DNA of 64,000 bases from CAWGMT01 sp963823675 (lineage in GTDB: Bacteria > Planctomycetota > Planctomycetia > Isosphaerales > Isosphaeraceae). Each line of letters opens with the position of its first letter. Position 1 is the first letter of the stretch. Position numbers and translations under genes: made by a program. The notes under the pieces were generated by a model that saw only the letters and a list, made by a program, of their open reading frames with translations, ran no database searches and had not been told where the DNA came from. Positions 26,611 through 36,680 of this stretch are shown here, piece by piece. The stretch spans positions 372,001-436,000 of the forward strand of contig CAWGMT010000008.1 of assembly GCA_963823675.1 (NCBI GenBank). Reading direction: 5' to 3'.

Positions 26611-28800
26611 ATGAGTGCCGCTCCCACCATTGCTCCTGCCATGCCGCTCGGGCAGGCGGCCGAACACCTCAAGGTCAAGCTGCGCCCCGATCTGGTCGTC
26701 CAGCCCCAGTTCTACGAGGGGATGACCCACTATGTGATCAAGGACCCGCTGGCTCTCAAATACTTCCGCTTCAAGATCGAAGAATACTTCCTCCTCGAGC
26801 AATTCGACGGCAGCCACACTCTTCAGGACGTCAAGAAAGCGTTCGAGAAGAAGTACCGGCCGCAAACCATATCGATTGAAGACCTGACGCGGTTCGTCGC
26901 CCAGTTGCATGAGGCCGGCATCATCCACATCGACAGCGCCGAACAGGCCAAGGTGCTGGTTCGCCGCCGCAAGAAAAACCGCTGGCGCAAAGTCTGGAGC
27001 TTCTTCGCCAACATCCTCTTCATCAAGATCCCGATCATCGACCCCGAGCGCCTGCTGACGCGGATGTACCCCTATTTCCGCTGGATATTCACGCCGGCGT
27101 TCATCACCCTGAGCGTCATGTCGATGCTGATGGCCATCGCCCTGGTCGTCAGCAACTGGAAGACCTTCTACGACAAACTCCCCGACTTCCAGAGCTTCTT
27201 CAACTGGTGGACGATCCTGAGCTTCTGGGTCTGCCTGGCGGTCGTGAAGATCATCCACGAGTTCGGCCATGGGTTGACCGCCAAGCACTTCGGCGGCGAA
27301 GTCCACGAAATGGGGATTCTGTTCCTGGTTCTCACGCCGGCCCTGTATTGCGACGTCACCGATAGCTGGCTCTTGCCCAGCAAGTGGAAACGCATCTGGA
27401 TCTCTGCGGCCGGAATCTACGTCGAGTGCTTCCTGGCCAGCATCGCAACCTTCGTCTGGTGGTACAGCACGCCCGGACTGCTCAACAGTCTCGCCATGGC
27501 GACCATGTTCATCTGTTCTGTCAACACCATCCTCTTCAACGCCAATCCCCTGCTGCGTTATGACGGATATTACGTGATGGCCGACTGGCTCGAGATCCCG
27601 AACCTGCGGATCAAGAGCACCCAGTTCTTCGCGTATCTGATCCAGGACAAGGTGCTGGGACTGGAAATCCCGGTGCAGAGCTATCTGCCCAAATCACGGC
27701 GAATCCTCTTCGTGACTTACGCGATCGCCAGTTACGTCTACCGCTGGTTCGTCACGTTCGCCATCCTCTGGTTCCTGTCGCAGTTCCTCAAGCCACACAA
27801 GCTCGAGTCGGTCAGTTATCTGCTGGCAGCCGGCGCTCTCATTCCGCTCGTGGGAGTTCCGGCTTATCAGATCGTCAAGTTTCTTCGCACGCCCGGGAGG
27901 TTGCGCAAAGTGAAAAAGGCACGTGCGGCTGGATTTGGCGTGGCGGCGATCGCCATCCTGGCGGGGATCTTATTGATTCCGACGCCGTTGCGCGTTTCGG
28001 GAACCATGGTGCTCAAGCTGTCCAAGCCCGAGGAGATTTACGCCGAGGTGGAAGGACGGCTCGTCGAGCTCAAAGTCAAGAACGGCGACTGGGTGACGAA
28101 GGATACCGTCCTGGCCACGTTGTCAAACCTCGAAAAACAAAAGGAATTGGTTCAGCGCCAGCAGGACCATAAGATCGCGTTGCTCAAGGGCACGTGGTAT
28201 AGCAGCAGCCCGGAAACCGAGAACCGGGCTCAAGCCATGCAGTACAAGGAATATGCCGATAAGCTGGAACCGATGATCCAGAAGATCAACGACCAGATCG
28301 GTAAGCTGACCCTGATCTGCAACCGCGATGGCCAGGTCGTCGGCGATAGCAATCTACACCGTCAGACGGTCGGCCAGTGGATCAAGCCCGGAAAACCATT
28401 CTGCGAAATCGGCGACCCCCGTCATCTGGAAGCCCACATGATTCTCGACCAGTCCGACATCCACTTGATCGGCGTGGATAGTCCGGCGTGGATCAAGATC
28501 TACGGCATCGCCGAGAGGACCATCAAGGGCCGCGTTTCCGAGGTCGCCCGCCGCGACCGGGACCAGATTCCGACCGAGCTATCCAACCTGGCGGGCGGCG
28601 AAGTCGCCTCCAAGCCCGACCCCAAGACCGGCGCCGCCAAGCCGATCACCCACGTATACGAGGTCATCATCCCGGTCGAGAACCCCGACTTGTCGCTCGA
28701 ACAGGGATTGCGCGGCTACGCCAAGATCGACGGCGGATACCACACCCTGGCCTGGTGGCTCTTGCGCTGGTGGAACAAGCTCTTCAATTTCCAGCTATGA
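26611..28800 (+). CDS. PqqD-like/M50 site-2-protease-like/HlyD fusion membrane protein
   Basis: 729 residues, intact. Residues about 45-110 resemble a PqqD-type winged helix (LLEQFDGSHTLQDVKKAFEK, IEDLTRFVAQLHEAGII). About 8 membrane segments hold an M50 metalloprotease core: IIHEFGHGLTAKHFGG with HEFGH at 216-220, and NPLLRYDGYY at 312-321 with the third zinc ligand D318. The C-terminal third is a HlyD lipoyl domain (EEIYAEVEGRLVELKVKNGDW, LICNRDGQVVGDSN). Such fusions recur in planctomycetes; the likely role is processing or export of a peptide or protein cargo with the two preceding adaptors. Confidence 0.88.
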   Translation: MSAAPTIAPAMPLGQAAEHLKVKLRPDLVVQPQFYEGMTHYVIKDPLALKYFRFKIEEYFLLEQFDGSHTLQDVKKAFEKKYRPQTISIEDLTRFVAQLHEAGIIHIDSAEQAKVLVRRRKKNRWRKVWSFFANILFIKIPIIDPERLLTRMYPYFRWIFTPAFITLSVMSMLMAIALVVSNWKTFYDKLPDFQSFFNWWTILSFWVCLAVVKIIHEFGHGLTAKHFGGEVHEMGILFLVLTPALYCDVTDSWLLPSKWKRIWISAAGIYVECFLASIATFVWWYSTPGLLNSLAMATMFICSVNTILFNANPLLRYDGYYVMADWLEIPNLRIKSTQFFAYLIQDKVLGLEIPVQSYLPKSRRILFVTYAIASYVYRWFVTFAILWFLSQFLKPHKLESVSYLLAAGALIPLVGVPAYQIVKFLRTPGRLRKVKKARAAGFGVAAIAILAGILLIPTPLRVSGTMVLKLSKPEEIYAEVEGRLVELKVKNGDWVTKDTVLATLSNLEKQKELVQRQQDHKIALLKGTWYSSSPETENRAQAMQYKEYADKLEPMIQKINDQIGKLTLICNRDGQVVGDSNLHRQTVGQWIKPGKPFCEIGDPRHLEAHMILDQSDIHLIGVDSPAWIKIYGIAERTIKGRVSEVARRDRDQIPTELSNLAGGEVASKPDPKTGAAKPITHVYEVIIPVENPDLSLEQGLRGYAKIDGGYHTLAWWLLRWWNKLFNFQL

Positions 28801-28832
28801 TCAGTCTGCACGCCTCATACGGAACGGCGGCC

Positions 28833-29471
28833 TCAACCGCCATCGGGGCGAGTCTCATCCTCGCCGATTTCGGCATCGATCCAGAGCTCCGACACCCTAC
28901 CCTGGAAATCGGCGAGGAGCGCGCTTTCGATCATGTCGTCACCGGCAAAATAACGTTCATTCCAGCGTGGACCGGCGGGATCGTTGACGCGGGTCAACAC
29001 GGTGACCCCTTGGAGCTTGGGATCGACGATCCAGTACTCGTCGATTCCCATTCTGAGAAACTCCTCGGCTTTCTCTTCGTAATCGCGGCGGCGAGCTCGA
29101 GCGCCCGGCGAGACGACCTCGCTGACCAGTTGCGGAACCTGCCTGCCGCGATCGCTCTTAGGCGCGCTTCTGAAGACTATGGCCAGATCCGGGTGACGGT
29201 CGGAATCGAGCTCGGGAATGAGGAGACGAATGTCACTCCCGTGGCAAATGCGGCGGATCAGACCGGGATGAAGGCGGCGATAGCGACTGATCATTTCATG
29301 GAGGTTGTCCACAATCTGGCCGTGGTCATCTGCTGGGATTTCAACCACTTCAAGAACTCCTCTGGCCAGCTCGTAGAGGTATCCGGGCTCTCCCTCGACC
29401 TCCCGGAATTCCTCCAGCGACATCTTGCGGCCCGCATCCCTGGGTCCGATCCGGAACTTGACGGTGGACAT
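28833..29471 (-). CDS. Uma2 family (DUF820) putative endonuclease
   Basis: 212 residues from MSTVKFRIG. The Uma2 signature is visible as YLYELARGVLEVVEIP, HGQIVDNLHEMISRY, RHPDLAIVF, VPQLVSEVVSPGARARR (acidic core EVVS) and EYWIVDPKLQGVTVL. It is complete and unfused. It is convergent with the export operon (32 bp) and unrelated in close sequence to the Uma2 gene at 4150. Its function is not known. Confidence 0.88.
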   Translation of the reverse strand: MSTVKFRIGPRDAGRKMSLEEFREVEGEPGYLYELARGVLEVVEIPADDHGQIVDNLHEMISRYRRLHPGLIRRICHGSDIRLLIPELDSDRHPDLAIVFRSAPKSDRGRQVPQLVSEVVSPGARARRRDYEEKAEEFLRMGIDEYWIVDPKLQGVTVLTRVNDPAGPRWNERYFAGDDMIESALLADFQGRVSELWIDAEIGEDETRPDGG

Positions 29472-29680
29472 GACCCGATTTCCCCCTTCGGTCCATCCTC
29501 TCCGTGGCATACACGGCGACACTCACTTCATTCTACCCCAGAACGTCGGCGTGTACGACGGCCATCGAGCCGCAGAGCTTGGTCTCACCTTGACGACGCA
29601 TTCAAGACCCTGGAGGATGTGGCAGGAATGGATCCCCAGCCCCGCTGACGACGCGGCATCGCTGCGCGTTGGAACACCAG

Positions 29681-30741
29681 ATGTCACAACTAGACTGCGA
29701 CCGTACCGGCGATCGCGTCCTGGTCACCGGAGCGACGGGCCTTCTCGGCAGTCACCTGGCCGAGCAGCTCAAAGCGCGTGGCGACCGGGTTCGTGCCGTG
29801 GTCCGGCCGGCAAGCCCGACTGAATTCCTCGAAGGCATCGAAGTCGAAGTCATGCGGGGCGATCTCACCGATCCCGCCGCATGTGCCGCAGCCGTGGCCG
29901 GGACCCGTCTGGTTTTCCACTGCGCGGCCAAGGTCGGCGACTGGGGACGGTGGCACGAGTTCCAGACCGGTTGCATCGATGCGACCAGGACGCTGGCCCT
30001 GGCCGCCGCAAGGGCGCGCGTCGAGCGATTCATCCATATCAGCTCCACCAGCGCCTACGGCCATCCTCCCAATCAGAAGACGCCGATCGATGAAACGGCC
30101 CCCTTGGGTCAGAACGTCTGGCGCTCGACTATTACACCCGCAGCAAGGTCGAGTGCGAGCGATGCCTGTGGTCGATGTCCGAAGCGAGTACTCTGCCCTT
30201 GACCGTGATCCGCCCGAGCTGGCTGTTCGGCGAGCGGGACCGCACAACGGCCCCGCGGCTGATCCGCGAATTTCGCCGGGGCCGGATGATGATCCTCGGC
30301 ACCGGCGACAACCCGTTAAGCGCGGTTTATGCCGGCGTGGTCGCCGACGCGGCCATCCTCGCTGCCCACAATCCCGGCGCCCTTGGCGAGGCTTTCAACG
30401 TCACCAGTCAGGAACGGATCACTCAGCGCGAGTTTCTCAACCTGTTTGCCGATGCGCTCGGCTTGCCTCCGGTGACGCGCCGCGTGCCGTACAATTTGGC
30501 TTTTACGGGAGGTTTTCTTCTCGAGCTTCAAGACCGGCTTTTCCGCCGCTCACGGCCGCCGCGCGTCACTCGTTATGGGGCATGGCTGCTCGGAAGGGAT
30601 CTTGAATACAGCACCGAAAAAGCGCGAACGCGGCTCGGGTGGCAGCCCGCGCTTGGGTACCGCGAGAGCATCGCGCGGACCGTGAAGTGGGTCCTGGATC
30701 AGGAAGCCGTCCCCGCTCTGGTCTCGCTCGGTGCCGGCTGA
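29681..30741 (+). CDS. NAD-dependent epimerase/dehydratase, 3-beta-HSD/HpnA-like (frameshifted)
   Basis: This is an extended SDR with the motif VLVTGATGLLGSHLAEQLK, LVFHCAAKVGDWG, and FIHISSTSAYG (active-site Ser). After an indel near 30120 the text DYYTRSKVECE supplies the YxxxK pair, then LTVIRPSWLFGERD, FNVTSQERITQREFLNL and DLEYSTEKARTRLGWQP. The overall pattern resembles hopanoid-associated sugar epimerases and sterol dehydrogenase-like proteins, but no hopanoid gene is adjacent. Confidence 0.85.
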
Positions 30742-30787
30742 ATACGCGGACGTTGGAAGAGCCCGCGAGGCGCAGCGCTCGAGGAAA

Positions 30788-32482
30788 TCAGAAGGGCACG
30801 TCCGAGATACCCCGCTTGTTGCCGGCCGGCGCAGCGGACGGTGGCAGCGGCGTACCTGCCGGCGCCGGGGCCTGCGTCTCCACGGCAAGCACGCAGCGAA
30901 AACCGAGGTGAGAGAGCCGCTTCTCCGGTGGGACTCCCTGGCGACAGGAGACGCTGAAGGTCTTCGACCCTCCCTTGACTACCAACTGTGCGGAACGGGA
31001 ATGGGCGCTCGCTCCGGTCGGGTTGTCCGTGGTGCGGTCGGCAATGCTGCGGTAATACTTGGTGTCGAACCAGTCCTTCGTCCACTCTTCGACGTTGCCC
31101 GCCAGGTCGAAGACGCCGTAGGGCGAGGCATCCTCCGGGAACATCATCACCGGCTCGATCTTGTCGTAGGGGCGAGGCCGGGACCACTGGGCGGCCTCGT
31201 TGCCCCATGGATAGCGGCGGCTCTCGGTGGTTCGCGCCGCCATCTCCCACTGGGCCTCGGTGGGAAGCTGCTTTCCGGCCCATTCCGCGAATGCCTTGGC
31301 GTCATAGGCACTGACCAAGACGACCGGCAGCTTGGGGTCCAGTGCGCGGGCCTTATCGTCGGTCAACCATTTGCCGGGAGGCTGTCCGTGATAGTGCGCT
31401 TCGCCCAGGAAGGTCCGGAACTGGCCGTTGGTGACCTCGTGCTGATCGATGTAGTAGGCAGAAAGGTGAACCTGGTGGGCCGGCGATTCGGCCGGCGGAC
31501 CGTCATTGGTGCCCATCATGAACGTGCCGCTCGGGATCAAGACCATCGGGGCGCCATCACGACTGCCTACGATCACCATCGGCCAGCCGGATGCATGGAC
31601 GCCTGCCTCCAACACGGGCTGAAAGCCCGAGGGGAGCGGCCGGGGCGTCACGTCGGTCTTGGCCGTGGCAAATCGGCCGCGTGCCGCGGGTGGCGTGACG
31701 ATCGCTTCGGATGGGTTCGACGGCAAGACCAGAGCGGCTTCTCCCTGCGCAGCCCGGGTGTGCTCCGCAATTGCGTTGACGACTGCTGGTGGCAGAGGCC
31801 GGCTTGGTGGCGGTTCGGCCTTCTCGGACTCAGCCAGGACGGTAGGACGATCGATGAAGAGCGGGAGGTTCTGCTTGGGCCGGTCGAGCGCGCACTGCGC
31901 ATCCAGAGCCGTCTGAGTCCCCTTGTAAGTCTTGATCACCCGCTTCAACATTGCGATTGCCAGATCGGTCCGGCCGTTCTTGTCGTCCTCCCGAGCCCGA
32001 TTGAACATGAAGCGCGCTTCCTGATCGAGCGAGGCACGCGCATCGGGCGGTCCTGAGGTCAATGTTGGATCTTCGCCGGCAATCACTTTCGGGCCGGGGT
32101 CGTACAGGAACACGCGATACGTGATCCAGCACAGCATCACAATCAAGCTTACACCAACCGCGCCGACGATCAGCCGAACCCGTTGCCGCGACTCCACGGT
32201 ATCGAGCGTGGGTGTGTCCTCGAGCAGAACCTTCTTGCCCTCCTTTTCACCCGTTGCCGCCGGTTTCTTCGACCCCTTGTTCTTGCCGCTGGACGACTTA
32301 GACTTGCTGGTCGAGTTCGATGCAGCGGCCTTGCCCTGCTTTGAGGCTTTCTTGGCGGCACCGTCCTTGCCGGCTGGCGAGGATTCTTCCTCGGGCTCGT
32401 CAGTCTCCGATTTCCAGAGGCGAGGCAAGGGTTTGAGCAGGCTCTCGCCTTTCGACAGTTTGGGCTCCGGGCTATCGGACAT
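30788..32482 (-). CDS. SUMF1/FGE-domain membrane-anchored protein
   Basis: 564 residues. The N-terminus is a K/S/A-rich disordered cytoplasmic tail of about 95 residues, followed by one membrane segment (LIVGAVGVSLIVMLCWITY) and a repeat-like region (AIAMLKRVIKTYKG). A C-terminal formylglycine-generating-enzyme fold starts at MVLIPSGTFMMGTNDG and includes YYIDQHEVTNGQFRTFL, LPTEAQWEMAARTTE, YPWGNEAAQWS, GVFDLAGNVEEWTKDW and LGFRCV. Only one cysteine is present where active FGE has a catalytic pair, so it is probably a non-catalytic or differently acting relative. AGGGAG precedes the start. Confidence 0.88.
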   Translation of the reverse strand: MSDSPEPKLSKGESLLKPLPRLWKSETDEPEEESSPAGKDGAAKKASKQGKAAASNSTSKSKSSSGKNKGSKKPAATGEKEGKKVLLEDTPTLDTVESRQRVRLIVGAVGVSLIVMLCWITYRVFLYDPGPKVIAGEDPTLTSGPPDARASLDQEARFMFNRAREDDKNGRTDLAIAMLKRVIKTYKGTQTALDAQCALDRPKQNLPLFIDRPTVLAESEKAEPPPSRPLPPAVVNAIAEHTRAAQGEAALVLPSNPSEAIVTPPAARGRFATAKTDVTPRPLPSGFQPVLEAGVHASGWPMVIVGSRDGAPMVLIPSGTFMMGTNDGPPAESPAHQVHLSAYYIDQHEVTNGQFRTFLGEAHYHGQPPGKWLTDDKARALDPKLPVVLVSAYDAKAFAEWAGKQLPTEAQWEMAARTTESRRYPWGNEAAQWSRPRPYDKIEPVMMFPEDASPYGVFDLAGNVEEWTKDWFDTKYYRSIADRTTDNPTGASAHSRSAQLVVKGGSKTFSVSCRQGVPPEKRLSHLGFRCVLAVETQAPAPAGTPLPPSAAPAGNKRGISDVPF

Positions 32483-32644
32483 GCAATCGCACTCCCTCTT
32501 TACCTGCCGGGCAGGTCGATGATGCGACAAGGCCAGACTGCGGGCCCTCTTCGTCAGCCATGAGTCCCACTAGATAATTCGACAACACCTAGCGTAACGT
32601 GACAGCCTGACAATGAGCAAGTCAAAGGAATGCGGGGAGTCAAC

Positions 32645-33616
32645 ATGCAATATCGTACATTTGGACGGCTTGGCTGGCCGGTGAGCGAGATCGGATACGG
32701 CATGTGGGGACTGGCGGGCTGGACTGGCTCGAACGACGAGGCCACGGCCGCGGCGCTTGAGCAAGCAGTCAGGCTAGGATGCAATTTCTTCGACACCGCC
32801 TGGGCATACGGCAACGGTCGCAGTGAAAAAGTGCTCGGCCCGTTGGTCACGAACCACCCAGGATCGAAGCTTTACGTCGCCACCAAGGTTCCTCCCAAGA
32901 ATTTCCGATGGCCGTCCCGCCGCCGCGACACACTCGACGACTGCTTTCCACCAAGCCATATCAGGGAATACGCCGAAAAGAGCCTGGAGAACCTCGGGCT
33001 TTCCCGGATTGACTTACTCCAGTTTCACGTCTGGGAAGATTCCTGGGCACGCGACGAGCGCTGGCAACGCGCCCTGGACGATCTGAAGAGCGCGGGGATT
33101 ATCCGCGGAGCCGGCGTCAGCGTCAATCGCTGGGAGCCCGCGAACGTCGTCGATACGTTGCGGACCGGGCAGATCGATGCTGTCCAGGTCATCTTCAACA
33201 TCTTCGACCAGTCGCCTCGGGATGTGCTTTTTCCTCTTTGTCGCGAGTTGAATGTGGCGGTGATCGCACGGGTGCCGTTCGACGAGGGAACGCTGACGGG
33301 AACGTTGACAAAAGAGAGCCGGTGGCCGCAAGGAGACTGGCGGAACACCTATTTCGTGCCCGAGAATCTCTCGCAAAGCGTCAACCGGGCCGACGCCCTC
33401 CGCCCGCTCATTCCGCCCGGCATGACGATGCCCGAGCTTGCGCTCCGCTTCATCCTGGCCGAGCCAACGGTCTCAACCATCATTCCCGGCATGCGGAAGG
33501 TGCGGCACGTCGAAGCCAACCTGGCGGCAAGCGACGGACAGTCCCTCGAGCCGACTCTCATCGAGCAGCTCAAGGCACACCGATGGGACCGCACTCCGAC
33601 CGATTGGTCGCAGTGA
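32645..33616 (+). CDS. aldo/keto reductase
   Basis: 323 residues, complete. The AKR features are YRTFGRLGWPVSEIGYG, catalytic Asp/Tyr in FFDTAWAYGNG (residues about 43-53), the catalytic Lys in LYVATKVPP, the His in IDLLQFHVW, and the C-terminal cofactor-binding region STIIPGMRKVRHVEAN. This is the NADPH-dependent oxidoreductase class common in planctomycetes; the substrate is unknown. It stands alone, divergent from the SUMF1 gene. Confidence 0.92.
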   Translation: MQYRTFGRLGWPVSEIGYGMWGLAGWTGSNDEATAAALEQAVRLGCNFFDTAWAYGNGRSEKVLGPLVTNHPGSKLYVATKVPPKNFRWPSRRRDTLDDCFPPSHIREYAEKSLENLGLSRIDLLQFHVWEDSWARDERWQRALDDLKSAGIIRGAGVSVNRWEPANVVDTLRTGQIDAVQVIFNIFDQSPRDVLFPLCRELNVAVIARVPFDEGTLTGTLTKESRWPQGDWRNTYFVPENLSQSVNRADALRPLIPPGMTMPELALRFILAEPTVSTIIPGMRKVRHVEANLAASDGQSLEPTLIEQLKAHRWDRTPTDWSQ

Positions 33617-33700
33617 GACGCGACGACAGGCTGTTTCAACTGTTTGGAGGACGTAAAGCCATGATCGAGTCACCCGTGATTCAGCTTCCGAAAGAAGCTC

Positions 33701-36502
33701 TCATCTTGAGTTGTCGGAACGCGGCGCATCGATCAACTGATAACTCACAAACGCGATCTTGCGCCCATCGGGTGACCACGAGGGGACGTTGATCGTCCCC
33801 TGCCCTCCCAGGAACCGGCCCAGGACGTCGATCTTCTTGCTTCCCAGGGCCATGATGCGCAGGGTCACGTCCTTGTTTTCCGGATGGCCCGTGACGTCCT
33901 TCTCGTAAGAGAGGAAAACCATGAGCCGGCCGTCGGGCGAGAGATGAGGGAACCAGTTGTTGGATTCGTCGAACGTGACCTGTTCCTGGTTGCTTCCATC
34001 CGGCCGCATGCGCCAGATCTGCATCAGACCGGTGCGGACCGAGTTGAAGTAGATGAACTGGCCGTCAGGCGAATACTCCGGTCCGTCGTCCAGGCCAGGC
34101 GCTCTTGTCAAGCGCGTCTCCTCGCCGCCGCCGCTGGGGATGGTATAAATGTCGAACTCGCCGTTGCGCTCGCCACAGAAAGCCAGCGTCCCGCCGTCGG
34201 GCGACCAGCCATGCCAGTACGAGGGAGCCGACTTGGTCACCCGAGCGGGTGTGCCGCCTGATATCGGCAGCGTGTAAATCAACGACCTCCGACCTTCCTG
34301 CGACTGGTCGCTGATCACCAGGGTCGTGCCGTCCGGTGAAACGCCGTGGTCGTTGTTGCACCGCGTGGCGAAGCCGGTGTCAATCAGTTCCGGCGTTCCG
34401 CCCGCGACCGGAATGCGGTGAATCCGGCCGCCGCTGTTAAAGACAAGCGCACCCCCATCGCGCAGCCAGTTTGGTGCTTCGATTCGAGTGGGCGTTACGT
34501 AAACAACGCGTCGATCCGTCGACGCGATCGTCTGCGTTTCCAGGCTGCTGTACAGGACGGGCCGTTCCCCTCGCGCGGGCAGTGCCGTGACGAGATCCAC
34601 GTTCGAGAAGAGGGCCGTCTCGGTAACGTCCTGGTTGTGGGCGCAGACGCCGAGCCCGACATAGAACGGCTCCTGCAAGGCGATGCACACGGCCGCGCCC
34701 GAGTAAGCCGGTTCTTTCCCCTCGACCGCCAGGTACATCAAAATGTACTTGCCTCTCTTTTCGATGCGCAGACGCCGCGGGGCCTTGGTATTCGATTGCA
34801 CCTCGTGGGTCGATGCGCCCCTGGCCTCGCGAAATTGCAGCGATGTCAGGCCGTCGCCATGCAGCGCGACATCGACATACGCCGAGTCGGGATCAAGGCT
34901 CTGGCGAACGATCAGGCACGCCTTGCGATGCGGCGCGGTGCCGTTTCCCACGAACGTGACGTCCGCCGTCAAGGCAAGATCGCCCGCGACCTGCTTCCAC
35001 AGGTAGTGAAACGCGTCGCGACCAAACCACATGTTCTCGCCGCTTCCGGAGATCGTATAGCGTCGCGTGCTCGAGTCGAAGGATGCCGCGCCGGCATGGA
35101 GCACGGTTCCTATGTCCTGGTGATTCTCGAAAATACCCAGTGCGCCGGGGGTGCTCGACAGGGCCGTTACGCCCGCCGGCTCGCCCGCCCTTCGGGCCCC
35201 GTTTCCCACCAGCTCGCCCGCCCTTCGGGCCCCGTTTCCCGCCCGCTCATCCGCCCTTCGGGCCTCGCCTCCCGCCCCCTCACCCCCCACATCCTGTGGG
35301 GACCTCTCCCCGGTGGGGCGAGGGGGGGAATCGATGCCGAGGCGCGGGTTGTTCCCGGAGGAGGGTGGCATGTAAGGAGGCAGCGTACCCAGAAGCGACT
35401 CCTTGACCCACTTGCCGAAAGTCGGGGTTGGCGTGTACTTCCAGTCGGATATAAGCCGGGGCCCGGCGGCGGGATGGAGGTCCCAGGCGGTCCAGCTCCA
35501 GTTGTGGTCCTCAAGGGCAGCGAGGACGCGTCTTACCCATTCTTCACCTCGCTCTTTTCGGTTTGGGCCAGTACCTGGCCGGCCTTCGGCTCCGAATTCG
35601 CTGACGATTACGGGAAGCGCCTTGGTCGCCTTCTCCATCTTGGCGATCCACTTCTCAACGGTATCGCCCTTGAAGGGATAGGTGTGATTGGCGTAGATCA
35701 CCCCGTTTCCAGTCGGGTCGGCAAGTTGCTTGCCCTCGAGAAAGCCGGACATGTCGTACGACCAGTCCAGGCCGCCCGCGATCACGACGTTCCTGGCGCC
35801 CGTTTCACGGACGGCATCGAGGAGAGTTTGCATCCCGACGGCCTCATAGGTCTTCTGCGGGTTGCGACCGCGAGCCCGTTCGGAGACCTTGCCGCCTTTG
35901 AGCCAGATGTTCCAACTGACGTCATGCGGCTCGTTGTACAGGTCGAAGAGAACGGCGGGGTGGTTCTTGTAGGTGCTCGCGAGGTCGCGCCAGAAGGTGA
36001 CGCTGTTCTGATCGGGCATCACGTGCTGTCCGATCTGCTTGCCCCACTCGCCGGCGTCCGACCAGTGCAGATCCAGCAGGATGTAACATCCGTTCCGGGT
36101 GCAATAGTCGACGACTTGGTCGACGAGCCCGCGATAGGACTTGCCGCCGTCGGTCTGTTCGGGCGCCTTGCCGAACCACCGATCCTGGGCCAGCGGCAGG
36201 CGGATGTGATTGACGTGCCAGTCGGTGATCGCCGTTTTCACGGTGTCGAGGATGTGTCCCTCCCCGTTGCTGGTCCATTCGAGACAAGCCGTGTTGACGC
36301 CGCGCAGCCGTACGGGCTGGTCGCGGCTGTCGAGAACTTGGTTCTTGACGACTTTGAGCGGCAGCGGCGGCGACGGTCTTACCTCGGGCGCGCGGGGCTC
36401 GTCGGTGACTGAGCCTGCGAGTCGACTTCCCCCTGCGGTCGTCGAGACTTGTCCCATGACCAATAGCAGCGTCACTCCCAGCGCGATCGCGAAGCGAATC
36501 AT
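33701..36502 (-). CDS. secreted GH5 glycoside hydrolase fused to a PD40 (TolB-like) propeller
   Basis: 933 residues with a signal peptide at 1-23. The GH5 domain spans about 45-375: LRGVNTACLEW, HIRLPLAQDRWFG, YILLDLHWSDAG, the acid/base Glu in LYNEPHD and the nucleophile Glu in VIVSEFGAEG. A low-complexity linker (residues about 385-440, repeated NGARRAGE) follows, then a DUF1349-like sheet region (HYLWKQVAGDLALTADVTFVG) and WD40-like PD40 repeats (DHGVSPDGTTL, WHGWSPDGGTLAFCGERNG, EYSPDGQFIYFNS, SWSPDGRKIAFVS). It probably hydrolyses a beta-glucan outside the cytoplasm. The linker is repeat-derived DNA, so the fusion may be recent. Confidence 0.88.
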   Translation of the reverse strand: MIRFAIALGVTLLLVMGQVSTTAGGSRLAGSVTDEPRAPEVRPSPPLPLKVVKNQVLDSRDQPVRLRGVNTACLEWTSNGEGHILDTVKTAITDWHVNHIRLPLAQDRWFGKAPEQTDGGKSYRGLVDQVVDYCTRNGCYILLDLHWSDAGEWGKQIGQHVMPDQNSVTFWRDLASTYKNHPAVLFDLYNEPHDVSWNIWLKGGKVSERARGRNPQKTYEAVGMQTLLDAVRETGARNVVIAGGLDWSYDMSGFLEGKQLADPTGNGVIYANHTYPFKGDTVEKWIAKMEKATKALPVIVSEFGAEGRPGTGPNRKERGEEWVRRVLAALEDHNWSWTAWDLHPAAGPRLISDWKYTPTPTFGKWVKESLLGTLPPYMPPSSGNNPRLGIDSPPRPTGERSPQDVGGEGAGGEARRADERAGNGARRAGELVGNGARRAGEPAGVTALSSTPGALGIFENHQDIGTVLHAGAASFDSSTRRYTISGSGENMWFGRDAFHYLWKQVAGDLALTADVTFVGNGTAPHRKACLIVRQSLDPDSAYVDVALHGDGLTSLQFREARGASTHEVQSNTKAPRRLRIEKRGKYILMYLAVEGKEPAYSGAAVCIALQEPFYVGLGVCAHNQDVTETALFSNVDLVTALPARGERPVLYSSLETQTIASTDRRVVYVTPTRIEAPNWLRDGGALVFNSGGRIHRIPVAGGTPELIDTGFATRCNNDHGVSPDGTTLVISDQSQEGRRSLIYTLPISGGTPARVTKSAPSYWHGWSPDGGTLAFCGERNGEFDIYTIPSGGGEETRLTRAPGLDDGPEYSPDGQFIYFNSVRTGLMQIWRMRPDGSNQEQVTFDESNNWFPHLSPDGRLMVFLSYEKDVTGHPENKDVTLRIMALGSKKIDVLGRFLGGQGTINVPSWSPDGRKIAFVSYQLIDAPRSDNSR
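35165..35335. repeat. repetitive DNA inside the GH5-PD40 gene
   Basis: It contains three head-to-tail copies of a 27-bp unit (CGCCCTTCGGGCCCCGTTTCC type), then a palindromic block CCCCACATCCTGTGGGG and CTCTCCCCGGTGGGGCGAG. The segment stays open in the host frame and encodes the linker. Confidence 0.8.
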
Positions 36503-36680
36503 GGTCTGCCCTCGATTCCCGGTGATATGATGAGACCTGGTGGTTGAAACGACGGCGGATAAGACCGCGGATTGATCGTGGATGAGGATACCAGGTCGAG
36601 AGCGGTGAGCTCAACGCTCGTGGCAGGTCTTTGGTGCGTCAACCATGGAAGAACACGCCAACATCGACTAGACTTACAAA

